64,000 bases of DNA from assembly GCF_001831495.1 (NCBI RefSeq), contig NZ_CP017689.1:1116001-1180000 (forward strand), given 5' to 3'. Below are positions 53,654 through 63,334 of this stretch, piece after piece; the first letter of the stretch is position 1; each line of letters opens with the position of its first letter. The notes beneath the pieces were generated by a model that had not been told where the DNA came from, made no database searches, and worked only from the letters and a program-made list of their open reading frames with translations. Source of the DNA: Thalassotalea crassostreae. GTDB lineage: Bacteria; Pseudomonadota; Gammaproteobacteria; Enterobacterales; Alteromonadaceae. The translations under genes and the position numbers were made by a program.

Positions 53654-55483
53654 TTGTCTGCATCGCTATTTGAAGAATTAAAAAGACGTAATGTATTTAG
53701 AGTAGGTGTCAGCTATTTGGTACTTGCTTGGATAGTTATACAAGTAACGAGTATTGCAGTTCCTGCGTTACATTTACCTGATTGGGTAAATTCTTTAGTA
53801 TTCTATTTTGGTCTTATAGGCTTTCCTTTTGCTTTATTTTTCGCCTGGGCCTTTGAAATCACACCAGATGGTATTAAGCGCGAGGCGGATGTGGATCGCA
53901 GTCAATCTATTGCTCCTCAAACCGGCCGTTATCTTGATTACACGATTATTGCATTATTATCAGTCGCCTTACTGTATTTCGTATGGGAAAGTCGATTTGA
54001 GACTGATACTTTAACGCAGCCAGAAGTCGCTGCGGAGCATACACCAGCATCAATCTCTAAAGTTATTTCTATTGCCGTTTTGGCATTTGAAAATATGTCT
54101 TCAGATAAAGAGCAAAGCTTTTTCTCTGATGGGATTTCAGAGGAAATATTAAATGTATTGGTAAAGGTCCCGGGATTGGATGTGTCTTCACGCACATCAT
54201 CATTTCAATTTAAAGGTCGAGATATAGGGATCCCTGCTATCGCAAAAGAGTTAAAAGTACGTTACGTCGTAGAAGGATCGGTTCGAAAAGCTGGAGACAA
54301 TATCCGTGTAACGGCTCAGTTAATTGATTCAACTAATGACAAACACTTATGGTCAGACACCTACGATAGACCTTTAAATATAGAGAATGTATTCGTAATC
54401 CAAGATGAAATTGCGGGTTCAATTGTTCAGGCATTAAGCGATGTTCTTGGTACCAATCAAATCGCCGTTAAAGTAGATAAATCGACTAATAATTTAGATG
54501 CATACGAATTATATTTAAAAGCAAGGACACTATTTCATGCTCGAATCGATTTAGATATCGCAGATCAACTATTGGTTCAAGCTATCGATAAAGACGCTAA
54601 TTTTTCAAAGGCATGGGGAATAAGATCTGCATTACAGTCATTAATGGTTGAATATGGATATAGTGACAATTCAATTGATAACGTAGATAGGTTGACAGTT
54701 GAATATGCCAAAACAGCAATTGGTTTGAATCCTAATAGTGCGACTGCCTTCGCCGCCATGGGATTAATGATGTACAACAGTAACGTTGATCTTAGAACGC
54801 AATATAATTGGGAAGAGATTTTTGAATTATATGAAAAAGCACTTTCAATCGAGCCAACCAGTGCTTCAGCATTAAATTGGCAAGGATTGTCTTATTTGTC
54901 GGTTGGCGAATTAGATGAGGCATTGAAAAGTTTTAAACAGTGTATTGAATATGAGCCTTATTATACGCCGTGTGTTGATAATCAAATGGTGATGCTTGGT
55001 TATATGGGCACTGACGACGAAGCAGTAAAAGCGTTTCTTGATGCATTAGATTCAGGCCTTGTGAAACTTGATCAAGCGAGTTATTTCCTGCCATTACTCG
55101 CCCGATTAAATAAAGAGCTTGTATTTAAATCTGTGACCAATTTACAAACGGTTTTATTCGGCTGGCGACGACATGATGAATTGTATGATGCTTATAGAAA
55201 TCCAGGGGAGATTTATACTGAGTTAATTACTGACATAAAGCGTTTTAGTGAAAGTAATAGAGTATCAGAACCGACTTATTTAAGAATGATTTTATTGTAT
55301 ATCGGAGACTATGATGCTTTACCTTTTACTTTGTCTATGTGGGATAAGTCGTTATATAACTATCGACAATCGCCACAATTCCACTCTTTTATCAAGAAAA
55401 GTAATGTGTTGAAATATTGGCAAAACAATGGTTTTCCAAAACAATGTAAACCGCAAGGGAAAGTCGATTTTTATTGTGATTAA
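53654..55483 (+). CDS. TolB/FlgO-like domain and TPR protein with membrane helices
   Basis: 609 residues, TTG start (no in-frame ATG nearby). The opening FEELKRRNVFRVGVSYLVLAWIVIQV with helices at ~17-35, ~45-67 and ~93-110 is typical of a family of gammaproteobacterial sensor proteins. Residues ~135-270 are a TolB/FlgO-like domain (IAVLAFENMSSDKEQSFFSDGISEEILNVL, VRYVVEGSVRKAGDNIRVTAQLID). Residues ~280-600 are TPR helices (ALNWQGLSYLSVGELDEALKSF). Relatives carry an N-terminal CadC-type DNA-binding or adenylate-cyclase domain, lacking here. It lies between two tRNA units, opposite to them. Confidence 0.85.
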   Translation: MSASLFEELKRRNVFRVGVSYLVLAWIVIQVTSIAVPALHLPDWVNSLVFYFGLIGFPFALFFAWAFEITPDGIKREADVDRSQSIAPQTGRYLDYTIIALLSVALLYFVWESRFETDTLTQPEVAAEHTPASISKVISIAVLAFENMSSDKEQSFFSDGISEEILNVLVKVPGLDVSSRTSSFQFKGRDIGIPAIAKELKVRYVVEGSVRKAGDNIRVTAQLIDSTNDKHLWSDTYDRPLNIENVFVIQDEIAGSIVQALSDVLGTNQIAVKVDKSTNNLDAYELYLKARTLFHARIDLDIADQLLVQAIDKDANFSKAWGIRSALQSLMVEYGYSDNSIDNVDRLTVEYAKTAIGLNPNSATAFAAMGLMMYNSNVDLRTQYNWEEIFELYEKALSIEPTSASALNWQGLSYLSVGELDEALKSFKQCIEYEPYYTPCVDNQMVMLGYMGTDDEAVKAFLDALDSGLVKLDQASYFLPLLARLNKELVFKSVTNLQTVLFGWRRHDELYDAYRNPGEIYTELITDIKRFSESNRVSEPTYLRMILLYIGDYDALPFTLSMWDKSLYNYRQSPQFHSFIKKSNVLKYWQNNGFPKQCKPQGKVDFYCD

Positions 55484-55589
55484 AAGCAAGTTAATGGTTT
55501 ATTTATTAATTTTATTTTAGGCATAAAAAAACTCCGGAGAAAGATTCGATAGGAAAATATCTTCGGAGTTTTTCTATATAGATATCAAA

Positions 55590-55684
55590 TGGTGCGGACT
55601 TCGATACTTGAACTCTCACATCGCCAATGGTGCTAGAGGAACCTAAATCCAATGGATTTATAGTTCAGCTATTCAGCTAACTCT
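55590..55684 (-). pseudogene. Decayed tRNA-Leu, copy A
   Basis: The 3' part keeps the CCA end, GTCCGC, most of the T-arm (GAGAGTTCAAGT) and the anticodon loop GATTTAGGTTC with TAG. The 5' acceptor strand and D-arm are gone, replaced by AGTTAGCT-GAAT-AGCTGAACT, itself a hairpin, and by AAATCCATTGGATTT. No cloverleaf can form. Identical to copy B. Confidence 0.8.
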
Positions 55685-55755
55685 AGGCATAAAAAAACTC
55701 CGGAGAAAGATTCGATAGGAAAATATCTTCGGAGTTTTTCTATATAGATATCAAA

Positions 55756-55850
55756 TGGTGCGGACTTCGATACTTGAACTCTCACATCGCCAATGGTGCT
55801 AGAGGAACCTAAATCCAATGGATTTATAGTTCAGCTATTCAGCTAACTCT
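55756..55850 (-). pseudogene. Decayed tRNA-Leu, copy B
   Basis: Identical to copy A, offset by exactly 166 bases. It lies beyond the terminator of the intact tRNA-Leu (55922), so it should be transcribed poorly if at all. Confidence 0.8.
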
Positions 55851-55856
55851 AGGCAT

Positions 55857-55905
55857 AAAAAAACTCCGGAGAAAGATTCGATAGGAAAATATCTTCGGAG
55901 TTTTT
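55857..55905 (-). terminator. Terminator of the tRNA operon
   Basis: ACTCCG...CGGAGT stem with further pairs and T runs on both sides. It is the first stop signal after the last intact tRNA-Leu of the operon. Two identical copies follow at 55691-55739 and 55525-55573; the last also faces the end of the TolB/TPR gene and may serve it from the other strand. Confidence 0.85.
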
Positions 55906-55921
55906 CTATATAGATATCAAA

Positions 55922-56143
<222 letters not shown>

Positions 56144-56146
56144 GTA

Positions 56147-56223
56147 TGGTGGCTACACCGGGACTCGAACCTGGGACCCCATCATTATGAGTGATGTGCT
56201 CTAACCAACTGAGCTATGTAGCC
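56147..56223 (-). tRNA. tRNA-Met (CAU, elongator)
   Basis: 77 bases including CCA. Acceptor GGCTACA / TGTAGCC, anticodon loop CTCATAA (CAT), T-arm CCAGG TTCGAGT CCCGG. Elongator type, as judged by a paired 1:72 end; identical to the copy at 56737. Confidence 0.96.
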
Positions 56224-56305
56224 ATACAAATTTTTACTTTTCTTTAGAGCAAAAAAAAAGCTGATAACAGCTTTATTTTGTTGCCACTTTACTTAATAAG
56301 AAAAG

Positions 56306-56380
56306 TGGCAGGGGTAAGAGGATTTGAACCTCTGAATGACGGGATCAAAACCCGCTGCCTTACCGCTTGGCTATACCCCT
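56306..56380 (-). tRNA. tRNA-Gln (UUG)
   Basis: 75 bases with CCA. Acceptor AGGGGTA / TACCCCT, anticodon loop TTTTGAT (TTG), T-arm GAGG TTCAAAT CCTC. Second of two tandem copies. Confidence 0.96.
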
Positions 56381-56436
56381 GCAGTGTTTTCTGCTTTCTT
56401 ACATTGTTTGTTCCGCCACAATCTTTCGAAAAGAAG

Positions 56437-56511
56437 TGGCAGGGGTAAGAGGATTTGAACCTCTGAATGACGGGATCAAAACCCGCTGCCTTACCGCTTG
56501 GCTATACCCCT
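56437..56511 (-). tRNA. tRNA-Gln (UUG)
   Basis: 75 bases with CCA, identical in the tRNA body to the copy at 56306. The tandem Gln pair matches glnU-glnW in the E. coli metT operon. Confidence 0.96.
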
Positions 56512-56549
56512 ACAATGTATTCTGGCAATTTACCTTCAATGAAAGTAAA

Positions 56550-56638
56550 TGGTGCGATTGAGAGTTTTGACACTCACATTGCCAATGGTATTAGGAGAAC
56601 CTAAATCCAATGGATTTACTATTTCGCTTAATAGTAAA
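56550..56638 (-). pseudogene. Decayed tRNA-Leu, diverged copy C
   Basis: It keeps the CCA end, the anticodon region GGATTTAGGTTC and ATGTGAG, but the acceptor and T stems no longer pair. As in copies A and B, AAATCCATTGGATTT and ACCATTGGC replace normal sequence. The 5' end is TTTACTATT-AAGCGA-AATAGTAAA, a perfect 9-bp hairpin (56615-56638). The shared changes show that A, B and C descend from one already altered copy. Confidence 0.75.
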
Positions 56639-56723
<85 letters not shown>

Positions 56724-56736
56724 AATGTTAATGTTA

Positions 56737-56813
56737 TGGTGGCTACACCGGGACTCGAACCTGGGACCCCATCATTATGAGTGATGTGCTCTAACCAACT
56801 GAGCTATGTAGCC
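56737..56813 (-). tRNA. tRNA-Met (CAU, elongator)
   Basis: 77 bases with CCA, identical to the copy at 56147. It is the first gene of the operon Met-Leu-(decayed Leu)-Gln-Gln-Met-Leu, comparable with metT-leuW-glnU-glnW-metU in E. coli, which also lies next to ubiF. Confidence 0.96.
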
Positions 56814-56854
56814 ATAACATTACTTATTTAAGTTGCCTCAAACAAGTGCGGCGT

Positions 56855-56883
56855 ATTATGCAAATCTGCCTTGCCGCCGTCAA
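56855..56883 (-). promoter_or_regulatory. Promoter of the tRNA operon
   Basis: TTGACG (-35, 56878-56883) and CATAAT (-10, 56855-56860) separated by exactly 17 bases. A GC-rich discriminator ACGCCGCAC follows, the kind that makes stable-RNA promoters sensitive to the stringent response. It lies ~40 bases before tRNA-Met. Confidence 0.9.
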
Positions 56884-57000
56884 CTGTTTTTTTCAAATAA
56901 ATGCTACTTTTTGCCCGATTGCTTAAAGAGTCATCAATTTGTGTTATTTCTGATCACGATTACCGCGGTTTGGTAACATAAAATTGCAATTTTACGCTGT

Positions 57001-60000
57001 TTAAGCCATGACAGTATTTGTTTGTTCAAAAGGTTTTGATTTACTCATCAGACAAAATATTGCCGGCACAAAATAGAATGAAAGTAGGGTAGTTAACACC
57101 GTACCGCCAGCTATCGCAATCGCAAACGGTGGCCAAAACCCACCTCCGGCAAGTATCAGTGGTAAAAAACCGCCGACAGTGGTGATGGTTGTCGAGCTAA
57201 TATGACGAGTACAACTTAATACCGCATGTATGATGGCATTGTTATCTCCACTGATTGCTTTGCTGTCTGCCTTGAGCTCTGCCAATATTACAATGGCAGA
57301 GTTAATGGCTAGCCCCATAAGGCCAAGTAAGCCAATGATCACGGTAAAACCAAACGGATGGTTAAACATATACACACTTAATAACCCTAAGCCCGTTGAC
57401 ATAAAACCTGAAATAAAAATAATGCTCGAAATTCTAAAAGAGTTAAACGACAGCACAACAACCGTAATAAGTAGTATGGCAATAATGCCGACGCTACTCA
57501 TTAATTTACCAACGGCCTCATCACGAGCGCCACTTTCACCGCCTATTTGTATGCTGTAACCGTTTGGTAGGTTAAAATCTTGTTGCTCAAGTTTTTGCTG
57601 TATTTCAGCCAGTACCATCGACGGTAATACACCAGTTCTAACATAACCTTCAATAACGTTCACGCGCATACCGTCTCGATGTGGAATAGCACCGCGACTT
57701 GGACTAACGACAGATTTACTTACCGCGGATAATGGAAAACTACTGCCGTCCTTATTATTAACAATCGGGAAGTTGGCTAAATCATTAATACTTTGATGTT
57801 CGCTATCGGCAATTTTTACGCGAACGTTGATAGACTCCGTTGCTTCAATGACCGAACCCTGTTTACTGCCATCTAATGCCAAGTTCAACTGATTAGCAAT
57901 ATCGGCCAAATTAAGTCCTAAACGATTCACCGTTTCTTCATCAGCTTCAAGCCAAACCTTTGGGGTTCCCGGCATTAATGTGGCGCGCGAGTGAATGATA
58001 TGATCAGTTTCAGAGAATACTTTACGGATCTCATTACCTTTGCTTTGCAATATATCTAAGTTCGGACCAAATAGCCGGATCTCAATTGGTGCATTAAAAG
58101 GAGGGCCTTGTTCAAGCTTGCGTACCAATATTTGTGCTTCTGGAAAATGATTGTCTAAATCAAATTGCAACTGCGGTATCAATTTATTTGCAACTTCAAA
58201 ATCAGCGGCGCTAACCATAGCCTGCGCATAGTTTTGCATACCATCTTTGGAGCTCATTAAATTGTAATAAAACGATGGTGCAGATTTACCGATAAACCAG
58301 TTTAATGCCTTTATTTCGTTATACTGATTTAAGTATTCTGATATTTGCTGAGTCATTGTGGTCGTCGCATTAATGCTCGTTTGCGCTGGCATATACAACT
58401 CTATTTGAAACATGTCTCTGTCGGATGCCGGGAAGAATTGCTCATGTAATTGTGACGCACTGAAAAAACCTGCTATTGGCAGTAATAGCACAATAGCAAT
58501 GGTTAGCTTAGGCTTATGCAAAGATTTCGCTAAACTCTTTTCAAATAAAACATGCAACTTAGGCAAGGTAATACCTTGGTATAGCCAACCTGTTTTACTG
58601 TTATCAATTTTAATAAATCGCCCTGATAGTCCTGCGACAATCGTATGAGAAATTATATACGAACCAATTAGCGCAAAAATAACACTTAACGCTATACCAC
58701 CGACAAATTCTCCAGCATCACCAGGCATTAATACGATTGGCATGAACGCTAAAACCGTGGTCAATGTTGAGCCCATTAGTGGCATCCACAAATGTTTTAC
58801 CGACTCTAGTACCGCTTGTAAACCGCGAATACCTTTCATCTTCTTTTGCTGTATTGTGTCGGTCATTACAATCGCATTGTCGACCATTATGCCTAAGGCA
58901 ACGACCAAACCAGTGACCGACATTTGGTGAATAGGCAGGCCATAAAAGTTCATTACTGACAACGTAAAGAAAACAGTAAGGGGTAGTGAGGCAACAACAA
59001 TCAAAGCAGAGCGAAAACCCAAACTGACTAATAACACAGCTGCTATTATGCCAAAGCCAATAAAGATGTTATTAACCAGATCAGATAGGCGCACACTGGT
59101 GTATGTGTTTTGATCAAACAGTACTTCCAATTCAATATTTTCTGGCAGCGACTGTTCAAATTCCGCGATTTTTTCAGCAACTTTAATTGACCATTGATCA
59201 ATACGTACTCCGGTTAACATGCGCGTACCGACAACGATTGCAGGTCTTCCATTAATAATCGCAGCTTCGTCATGGGGACTAATAATTTGGCGTTTTATAT
59301 TGGCAACATCACCAACTAACAAAGAGCTATTACTGTCTGAATAAATCGGGATGTTTCTAATGCGATCAAGTGATATTAAAGCACCGGTGAGCTCAATTTG
59401 CATTTGGTTGTAATCATTAACCAGTTTGCCTGCCGGCACTTTGACATCGGCTCGAGCAATCGCGTTACTCACTTGTTGCAATGAAATGCTAGATTGCGCT
59501 GCTAATTGCTGGTTTAGCTCAACCAGTATTTCTTCATCATTTTGGCCATGAATTTCAACAATATCAGTGTTACTTACTAGCCTAAGTTGAGATTTTAATT
59601 CTGTGGCGTAACGACCTAAAATTATCTGATTAACCGGGCTATCATCGGCCCATTTAACCGCGACCAATTGCGTATAAGCAAAACTTCGTTCATCTTCCAA
59701 AATAGGCGACATTGCGGATTGCGGAAGTTCGTGGTCAACATCATTTAGTAAGTCTCGAATACGAGAGAAAACCGGATCAGAATCGGAAACTTCGCCTTTG
59801 AGTTTTACCTGAATAACTGAGATACCAGGTCGTGAAGTTGATTCTAAGTAATCTATCTCCGCAAGGCGTCTTAATTTTTGTTCTATTTTTTCAGTAACTA
59901 ACGCTTCAACACGCTCAGCACTCGCCCCTGGAAAAGGCGTGATAACACTGGCGGCGCGATTTACCATCGTTGGATCTTCAGCGCGTGGCAAGACACTAAG

Positions 60001-60078
60001 TGATGCTAAGCCGGCGACAATAATGATGGCAATCATCAGCACCATCAAGCGGCCATTTTTTACGAATAATTCAATCAT
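57001..60078 (-). CDS. RND efflux permease (AcrB-like)
   Basis: 1025 residues, inner-membrane pump of HAE1/AcrB type with 12 helices and two large periplasmic loops. N-terminal MIELFVKNGRLMVLMIAIIIV and TM4 GLVVALGIMVDNAIVMTDTIQ are clear. The proton-relay residues differ from AcrB: only the first Asp of the DD pair remains (VDN), and the TM10 lysine position reads AINSAIVIL. It lies 15 bases after the adaptor gene; no outer-membrane TolC gene is near, so it must use one encoded elsewhere. Confidence 0.94.
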   Translation of the reverse strand: MIELFVKNGRLMVLMIAIIIVAGLASLSVLPRAEDPTMVNRAASVITPFPGASAERVEALVTEKIEQKLRRLAEIDYLESTSRPGISVIQVKLKGEVSDSDPVFSRIRDLLNDVDHELPQSAMSPILEDERSFAYTQLVAVKWADDSPVNQIILGRYATELKSQLRLVSNTDIVEIHGQNDEEILVELNQQLAAQSSISLQQVSNAIARADVKVPAGKLVNDYNQMQIELTGALISLDRIRNIPIYSDSNSSLLVGDVANIKRQIISPHDEAAIINGRPAIVVGTRMLTGVRIDQWSIKVAEKIAEFEQSLPENIELEVLFDQNTYTSVRLSDLVNNIFIGFGIIAAVLLVSLGFRSALIVVASLPLTVFFTLSVMNFYGLPIHQMSVTGLVVALGIMVDNAIVMTDTIQQKKMKGIRGLQAVLESVKHLWMPLMGSTLTTVLAFMPIVLMPGDAGEFVGGIALSVIFALIGSYIISHTIVAGLSGRFIKIDNSKTGWLYQGITLPKLHVLFEKSLAKSLHKPKLTIAIVLLLPIAGFFSASQLHEQFFPASDRDMFQIELYMPAQTSINATTTMTQQISEYLNQYNEIKALNWFIGKSAPSFYYNLMSSKDGMQNYAQAMVSAADFEVANKLIPQLQFDLDNHFPEAQILVRKLEQGPPFNAPIEIRLFGPNLDILQSKGNEIRKVFSETDHIIHSRATLMPGTPKVWLEADEETVNRLGLNLADIANQLNLALDGSKQGSVIEATESINVRVKIADSEHQSINDLANFPIVNNKDGSSFPLSAVSKSVVSPSRGAIPHRDGMRVNVIEGYVRTGVLPSMVLAEIQQKLEQQDFNLPNGYSIQIGGESGARDEAVGKLMSSVGIIAILLITVVVLSFNSFRISSIIFISGFMSTGLGLLSVYMFNHPFGFTVIIGLLGLMGLAINSAIVILAELKADSKAISGDNNAIIHAVLSCTRHISSTTITTVGGFLPLILAGGGFWPPFAIAIAGGTVLTTLLSFYFVPAIFCLMSKSKPFEQTNTVMA

Positions 60079-60093
60079 AATAAAAGGCCCTAA

Positions 60094-61266
60094 TTAATGT
60101 GCTAACGCGGTATTGATAACCGTTTTGCTTTTTCTAACTTTCTGACCTGGAACAAAGCGCTGAATGCCTGATTTTAATATTTCGGTGCCCGAAGGTAGGT
60201 CAACTTGAATAAATGCTTTGTCTTGTTCGCTATGCAGTAGCACTATGCTGTGGCTTTTAATTTCAAACAGCTCTGGATCATTTTCTAGAGGCTTTAATAT
60301 ATAAATGTTCCAAGTACCACGAATACCATCAGTGAGTGCCGCTAATGGTACCCAAAACCCTTGTTCTTGGTGCTCTTGTTGAAACTTGAAATAGGCAATT
60401 TGGTTGTTAAAAACCTCAATATTATCAACAAGTTCGAAACGTAATTGCACGGTTCTTGATTGCAAGTTGATATTCGAATTTATCGCTAGATTATCAACAA
60501 TATAATCTTGTTCGTTAATGCTTAAGTGGTACTGTTTTTGGTCTTTAACGTATGGAATTAAGGATTTAGGTACGCCCACTTTTAACTCATTGTTTCCACG
60601 GCGTTGAATTTCAAAGGCAATAATTTGTTGGTTAACCACTTCACCGTTATTGATCATTCGTTTGTTAACCGTTCCGGCAAATGGCGCGCGTATTTGACTG
60701 TGGTTAATTTGATATTGTTTTGCTTCTATACTGGCATTTAATTGCTGTTCATTAGCCAATAATACATTTTGCTGGGCATTGAGTTCATCGAGTCTTTGTG
60801 CAGACGTATAGCCTTGCTCTAATAAAGAATTGTTGCGAGTTAAGTTTGCTTTCACTAAATCCATATCGGCGCTGACTTGCATTAACTGCGCCTTGAGTTG
60901 CTTTAACTCGATTGACAATAATTCACTATCAAGTTGCGCAAGTAATTGACCTTGTTCAACCTTAGCGCCTTCATCTACGAGTACTTGGTCAACGCGACCT
61001 TGGATTTCAAAATTTAAACTTGCGGTTTGCTTGCTAACCACAGTGCCGGCAAACTTTCGATTGACTAAGTAACTCGATTGTTTAACCAAAGCTTCACTTT
61101 GTACTTGATGATAGAAAGGCTGAGATGAATCGATAATCTTGCTACTGCTCTTTGTCGGATCTTCGCCGCAGCCAGCTATTAGCAATAGCACGGCCAAAAA
61201 TATAAAGGTGACAATAAAAGAAGTCTTTCTATTGCTGAGCGGAAAATTGTTTAACTTAAATATCAT
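60094..61266 (-). CDS. RND periplasmic adaptor lipoprotein (AcrA-like)
   Basis: About 390 residues. Lipobox LIAGC anchors it to the inner membrane. GRVDQVLVDEGAKVEQGQLLAQLDSELL is the lipoyl half; a coiled-coil hairpin (~residues 105-185, LKQLKAQLMQVSADMDLVKANL) and then IRAPFAGTVNKRMINNGEVVNQ complete the membrane-fusion fold. It links the RND pump to an outer-membrane channel. A GTG 12 bases upstream (61278) is an alternative start; neither has a clear ribosome site. Confidence 0.93.
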   Translation of the reverse strand: MIFKLNNFPLSNRKTSFIVTFIFLAVLLLIAGCGEDPTKSSSKIIDSSQPFYHQVQSEALVKQSSYLVNRKFAGTVVSKQTASLNFEIQGRVDQVLVDEGAKVEQGQLLAQLDSELLSIELKQLKAQLMQVSADMDLVKANLTRNNSLLEQGYTSAQRLDELNAQQNVLLANEQQLNASIEAKQYQINHSQIRAPFAGTVNKRMINNGEVVNQQIIAFEIQRRGNNELKVGVPKSLIPYVKDQKQYHLSINEQDYIVDNLAINSNINLQSRTVQLRFELVDNIEVFNNQIAYFKFQQEHQEQGFWVPLAALTDGIRGTWNIYILKPLENDPELFEIKSHSIVLLHSEQDKAFIQVDLPSGTEILKSGIQRFVPGQKVRKSKTVINTALAH

Positions 61267-61321
61267 CGAACTGGTCACTTAATCATTTTGAAGAATTAGT
61301 CGTACAATCGAGTTGTTAAAC

Positions 61322-61370
61322 TGGACTGTTCGGTCTAGTTTAGTATGATCAAACTAGACTGTCCAGTCTA
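61322..61370. promoter_or_regulatory. Two TetR-type operators in the efflux/regulator intergenic region
   Basis: TAGACTG-TC-CAGTCTA (61355-61370) is a perfect 7-bp inverted repeat. TGGACTG-TT-CGGTCTA (61322-61337) is a related imperfect copy. They are 33 bases apart, about three helical turns, so two dimers could bind the same face. The position between the divergent genes suggests repression of both promoters. Confidence 0.85.
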
Positions 61371-61465
61371 TTTTGTTGCAGTTTATAACAAATAGTCATA
61401 AGATTGGTTACAGTTGTGATATACCTTCTGTGTAAAATGTTGATTTAAAAACAGAGTTAGAGAAA

Positions 61466-62083
61466 TTGAATAAAATTAAAGTTCGCAGTAAAAGTGATTC
61501 TAAAAGGCAACTGATCTTAACGGCAGCGACCGAGTGTTTTTGCGACAAAGGTTTTCTTGCTTCGTCGATGGCTGGTATTGCTAAAATGGCCAACGTGTCT
61601 AAACAAACCGTTTATAGCCATTTTGGTAGTAAAGATGAGCTGTTTCAGGCTGCTATTGCCAATCGTTGTGAGGCATTTAAATTAGCCATAAGTGAACGAA
61701 CTAATATTGATGATCCTAAAATAACCTTACTGGAATTTGCTCATGAATTCGTCGCACTGTTATTGTCAAAAGAGGGCATGGCGATACATCGAACATGTAT
61801 CGCAGAATCTAAATCTAACCCAGAGATATCGCGCCTATTTTTTGCCGCAGGTCCTGAGCCTGTTATTAAAGAGTTATCAGCATTGTTAGAAGGTTATCGC
61901 AAAAACGGCACACTCGATATTACTGATAGTCACCAAGCGGCCATTCAATTTCTCGCGATTGTTAAAGGCGAGTCGGTCATGCGTAATGAATATAATACTG
62001 AACTTCAATTGAGCCAACAGCAGATCACAGAGTATCTGGAAAATACTGTTAGCTTATTTTTGCGGGGCTATGGCTACCAATAG
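61466..62083 (+). CDS. TetR-family repressor of the RND pump
   Basis: 205 residues. The HTH is near residues 20-60: ILTAATECFCDKGFLASSMAGIAKMANVSKQTVYSHFGSKDELF. The C-terminal domain (FAHEFVALLLSKEGMAIHRTCIAES) is of the TetR_C AefR/AcrR-like group. The TTG start is required because the only ATGs lie inside the HTH. Divergent from the efflux pair with operators between them, so it most likely represses the pump and itself. Confidence 0.92.
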   Translation: MNKIKVRSKSDSKRQLILTAATECFCDKGFLASSMAGIAKMANVSKQTVYSHFGSKDELFQAAIANRCEAFKLAISERTNIDDPKITLLEFAHEFVALLLSKEGMAIHRTCIAESKSNPEISRLFFAAGPEPVIKELSALLEGYRKNGTLDITDSHQAAIQFLAIVKGESVMRNEYNTELQLSQQQITEYLENTVSLFLRGYGYQ

Positions 62084-62094
62084 CCGATAAGTTA

Positions 62095-63111
62095 TTATTC
62101 TTCTTTATTCGAAGAACCACGAACAACCAGTTTAGGGACAAACTGTTCGCACACTAATTCTTTGTTGGTACCACGAATATCACTGATTAACATCGATGTC
62201 GCATTTTCTGCAATCGTTTGGTTTGGCTGATCAGCGGTAGTGATTTGAGGCCAAGTCTGACGTGAGAACGGCGAATTCTCAAAACCAACTACGGCGAGCT
62301 GATCTGGTATTTTGATATTTTGTAAACGTGAACCAAATAGTGCGCCAGCGGCGATTTCATCATTACAGCCGAAAATCGCAGTCGGTTTATTCTTTAATTG
62401 AAGCAACGCTTCACTGCCTTTTACACCTGATTCAAAGCTGTATTCACCATCGACGATATAGTCATTATTAATGGCAATATCATGATCAGTAAGGGCGGCT
62501 TTATAACCATTAAGTCGCTCGTCAGTTGATTTATGCTCTTTTCCACCACAAATAAAACCGATGTCTTTGTGCTTCAGTTCAATCAAATGTTTGGTTAATT
62601 CATAAGACGCATCAAAGTCATTCACCATAATACAGCTAGATAAATTATCTTTTGATTTATTACCAGAAAAAATACGAACAAATTTAACACCCATATCATG
62701 TAGCTTCTGGATCACATCTTCCATTTCTGAAAACGGTGGGGTGAGCACAACACCTGCGATACGAGAATGCCTGATCATATTGGAAATTTCGTCGACAATA
62801 TCGCCTGACTTCGAGTTACAAGGGTGAATGACAAGTTCGAAATCTTGCTTACGACATTCATTCAAAATACCGTTTTGCATATCAATGATGTAATAGGCAT
62901 TTGGGTTGTCGTAAATGTAAGCGATCGTATAAGAGCTAGTGCCAGCAAGGCTTCTAGCAGCTAAGTTGGGTTGGTAATTTAATTCAGATACTGCTGCGAG
63001 TACTTTTTCCCGCGTTGCTTGTCTAACTGAAGCTTCTTTATTGATAACGCGGGAGACAGTCTTAATTGACACTCCTGATAATTTAGCAACATCGTTAATC
63101 GTTACTTTCAT
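62095..63111 (-). CDS. LacI-family transcriptional repressor
   Basis: 338 residues. The N-terminal HTH and hinge TINDVAKLSGVSIKTVSRVINKEASV, then LNYQPNLAARSLAG, and a periplasmic-binding-protein-like effector domain (GVVLTPPFSEME, GFICGGKEHKSTDERLNGYK, AVVGFENSPFSRQTWPQITT). Effector likely a sugar or sugar phosphate. It diverges from pgi and a typical LacI operator overlaps the pgi promoter. Exact identity (for example NagR or another sugar regulator) cannot be settled here. Confidence 0.93.
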   Translation of the reverse strand: MKVTINDVAKLSGVSIKTVSRVINKEASVRQATREKVLAAVSELNYQPNLAARSLAGTSSYTIAYIYDNPNAYYIIDMQNGILNECRKQDFELVIHPCNSKSGDIVDEISNMIRHSRIAGVVLTPPFSEMEDVIQKLHDMGVKFVRIFSGNKSKDNLSSCIMVNDFDASYELTKHLIELKHKDIGFICGGKEHKSTDERLNGYKAALTDHDIAINNDYIVDGEYSFESGVKGSEALLQLKNKPTAIFGCNDEIAAGALFGSRLQNIKIPDQLAVVGFENSPFSRQTWPQITTADQPNQTIAENATSMLISDIRGTNKELVCEQFVPKLVVRGSSNKEE

Positions 63112-63262
63112 TTATTCGCCTTATTATTATTGTTCTCTGTATCTGCAATTCAGTTAATGTATAGCAGGACTATATACCAAAACATTGCAAATGTTTATGA
63201 ATTTTGATCGTTACTGTTGTTAATCGGCCGTTAACTTTTATTCTACATTAAGTGAAAATGAA

Positions 63263-63291
63263 TTGACAGCGCTGTCATTTAACTCTAGTTT
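63263..63291 (+). promoter_or_regulatory. pgi promoter with overlapping LacI-type operator
   Basis: TTGACA (-35, 63263-63268) and TAGTTT (-10, 63286-63291) lie 17 bases apart. The perfect palindrome TGACAGCGCTGTCA (63264-63277) with a central CG, typical for LacI-family regulators, covers the -35 box. A bound repressor would block polymerase. Confidence 0.8.
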
Positions 63292-63334
63292 ATAGTTTCA
63301 ATTTTGCAAATTAATCGTTCTATAGGCAATTTCT

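Larger units (their letters stand above)
55519..55850. repeat. 166-bp tandem duplication containing terminator and decayed tRNA-Leu
   Basis: Two identical 166-base units start at 55519 and 55685. A third begins at 55851 and stays identical through the TGGTGCGGAC of the intact tRNA-Leu, up to about 55931. Each unit holds a hairpin terminator and a degraded tRNA-Leu. The perfect identity of the two units points to a recent duplication. Confidence 0.95.
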
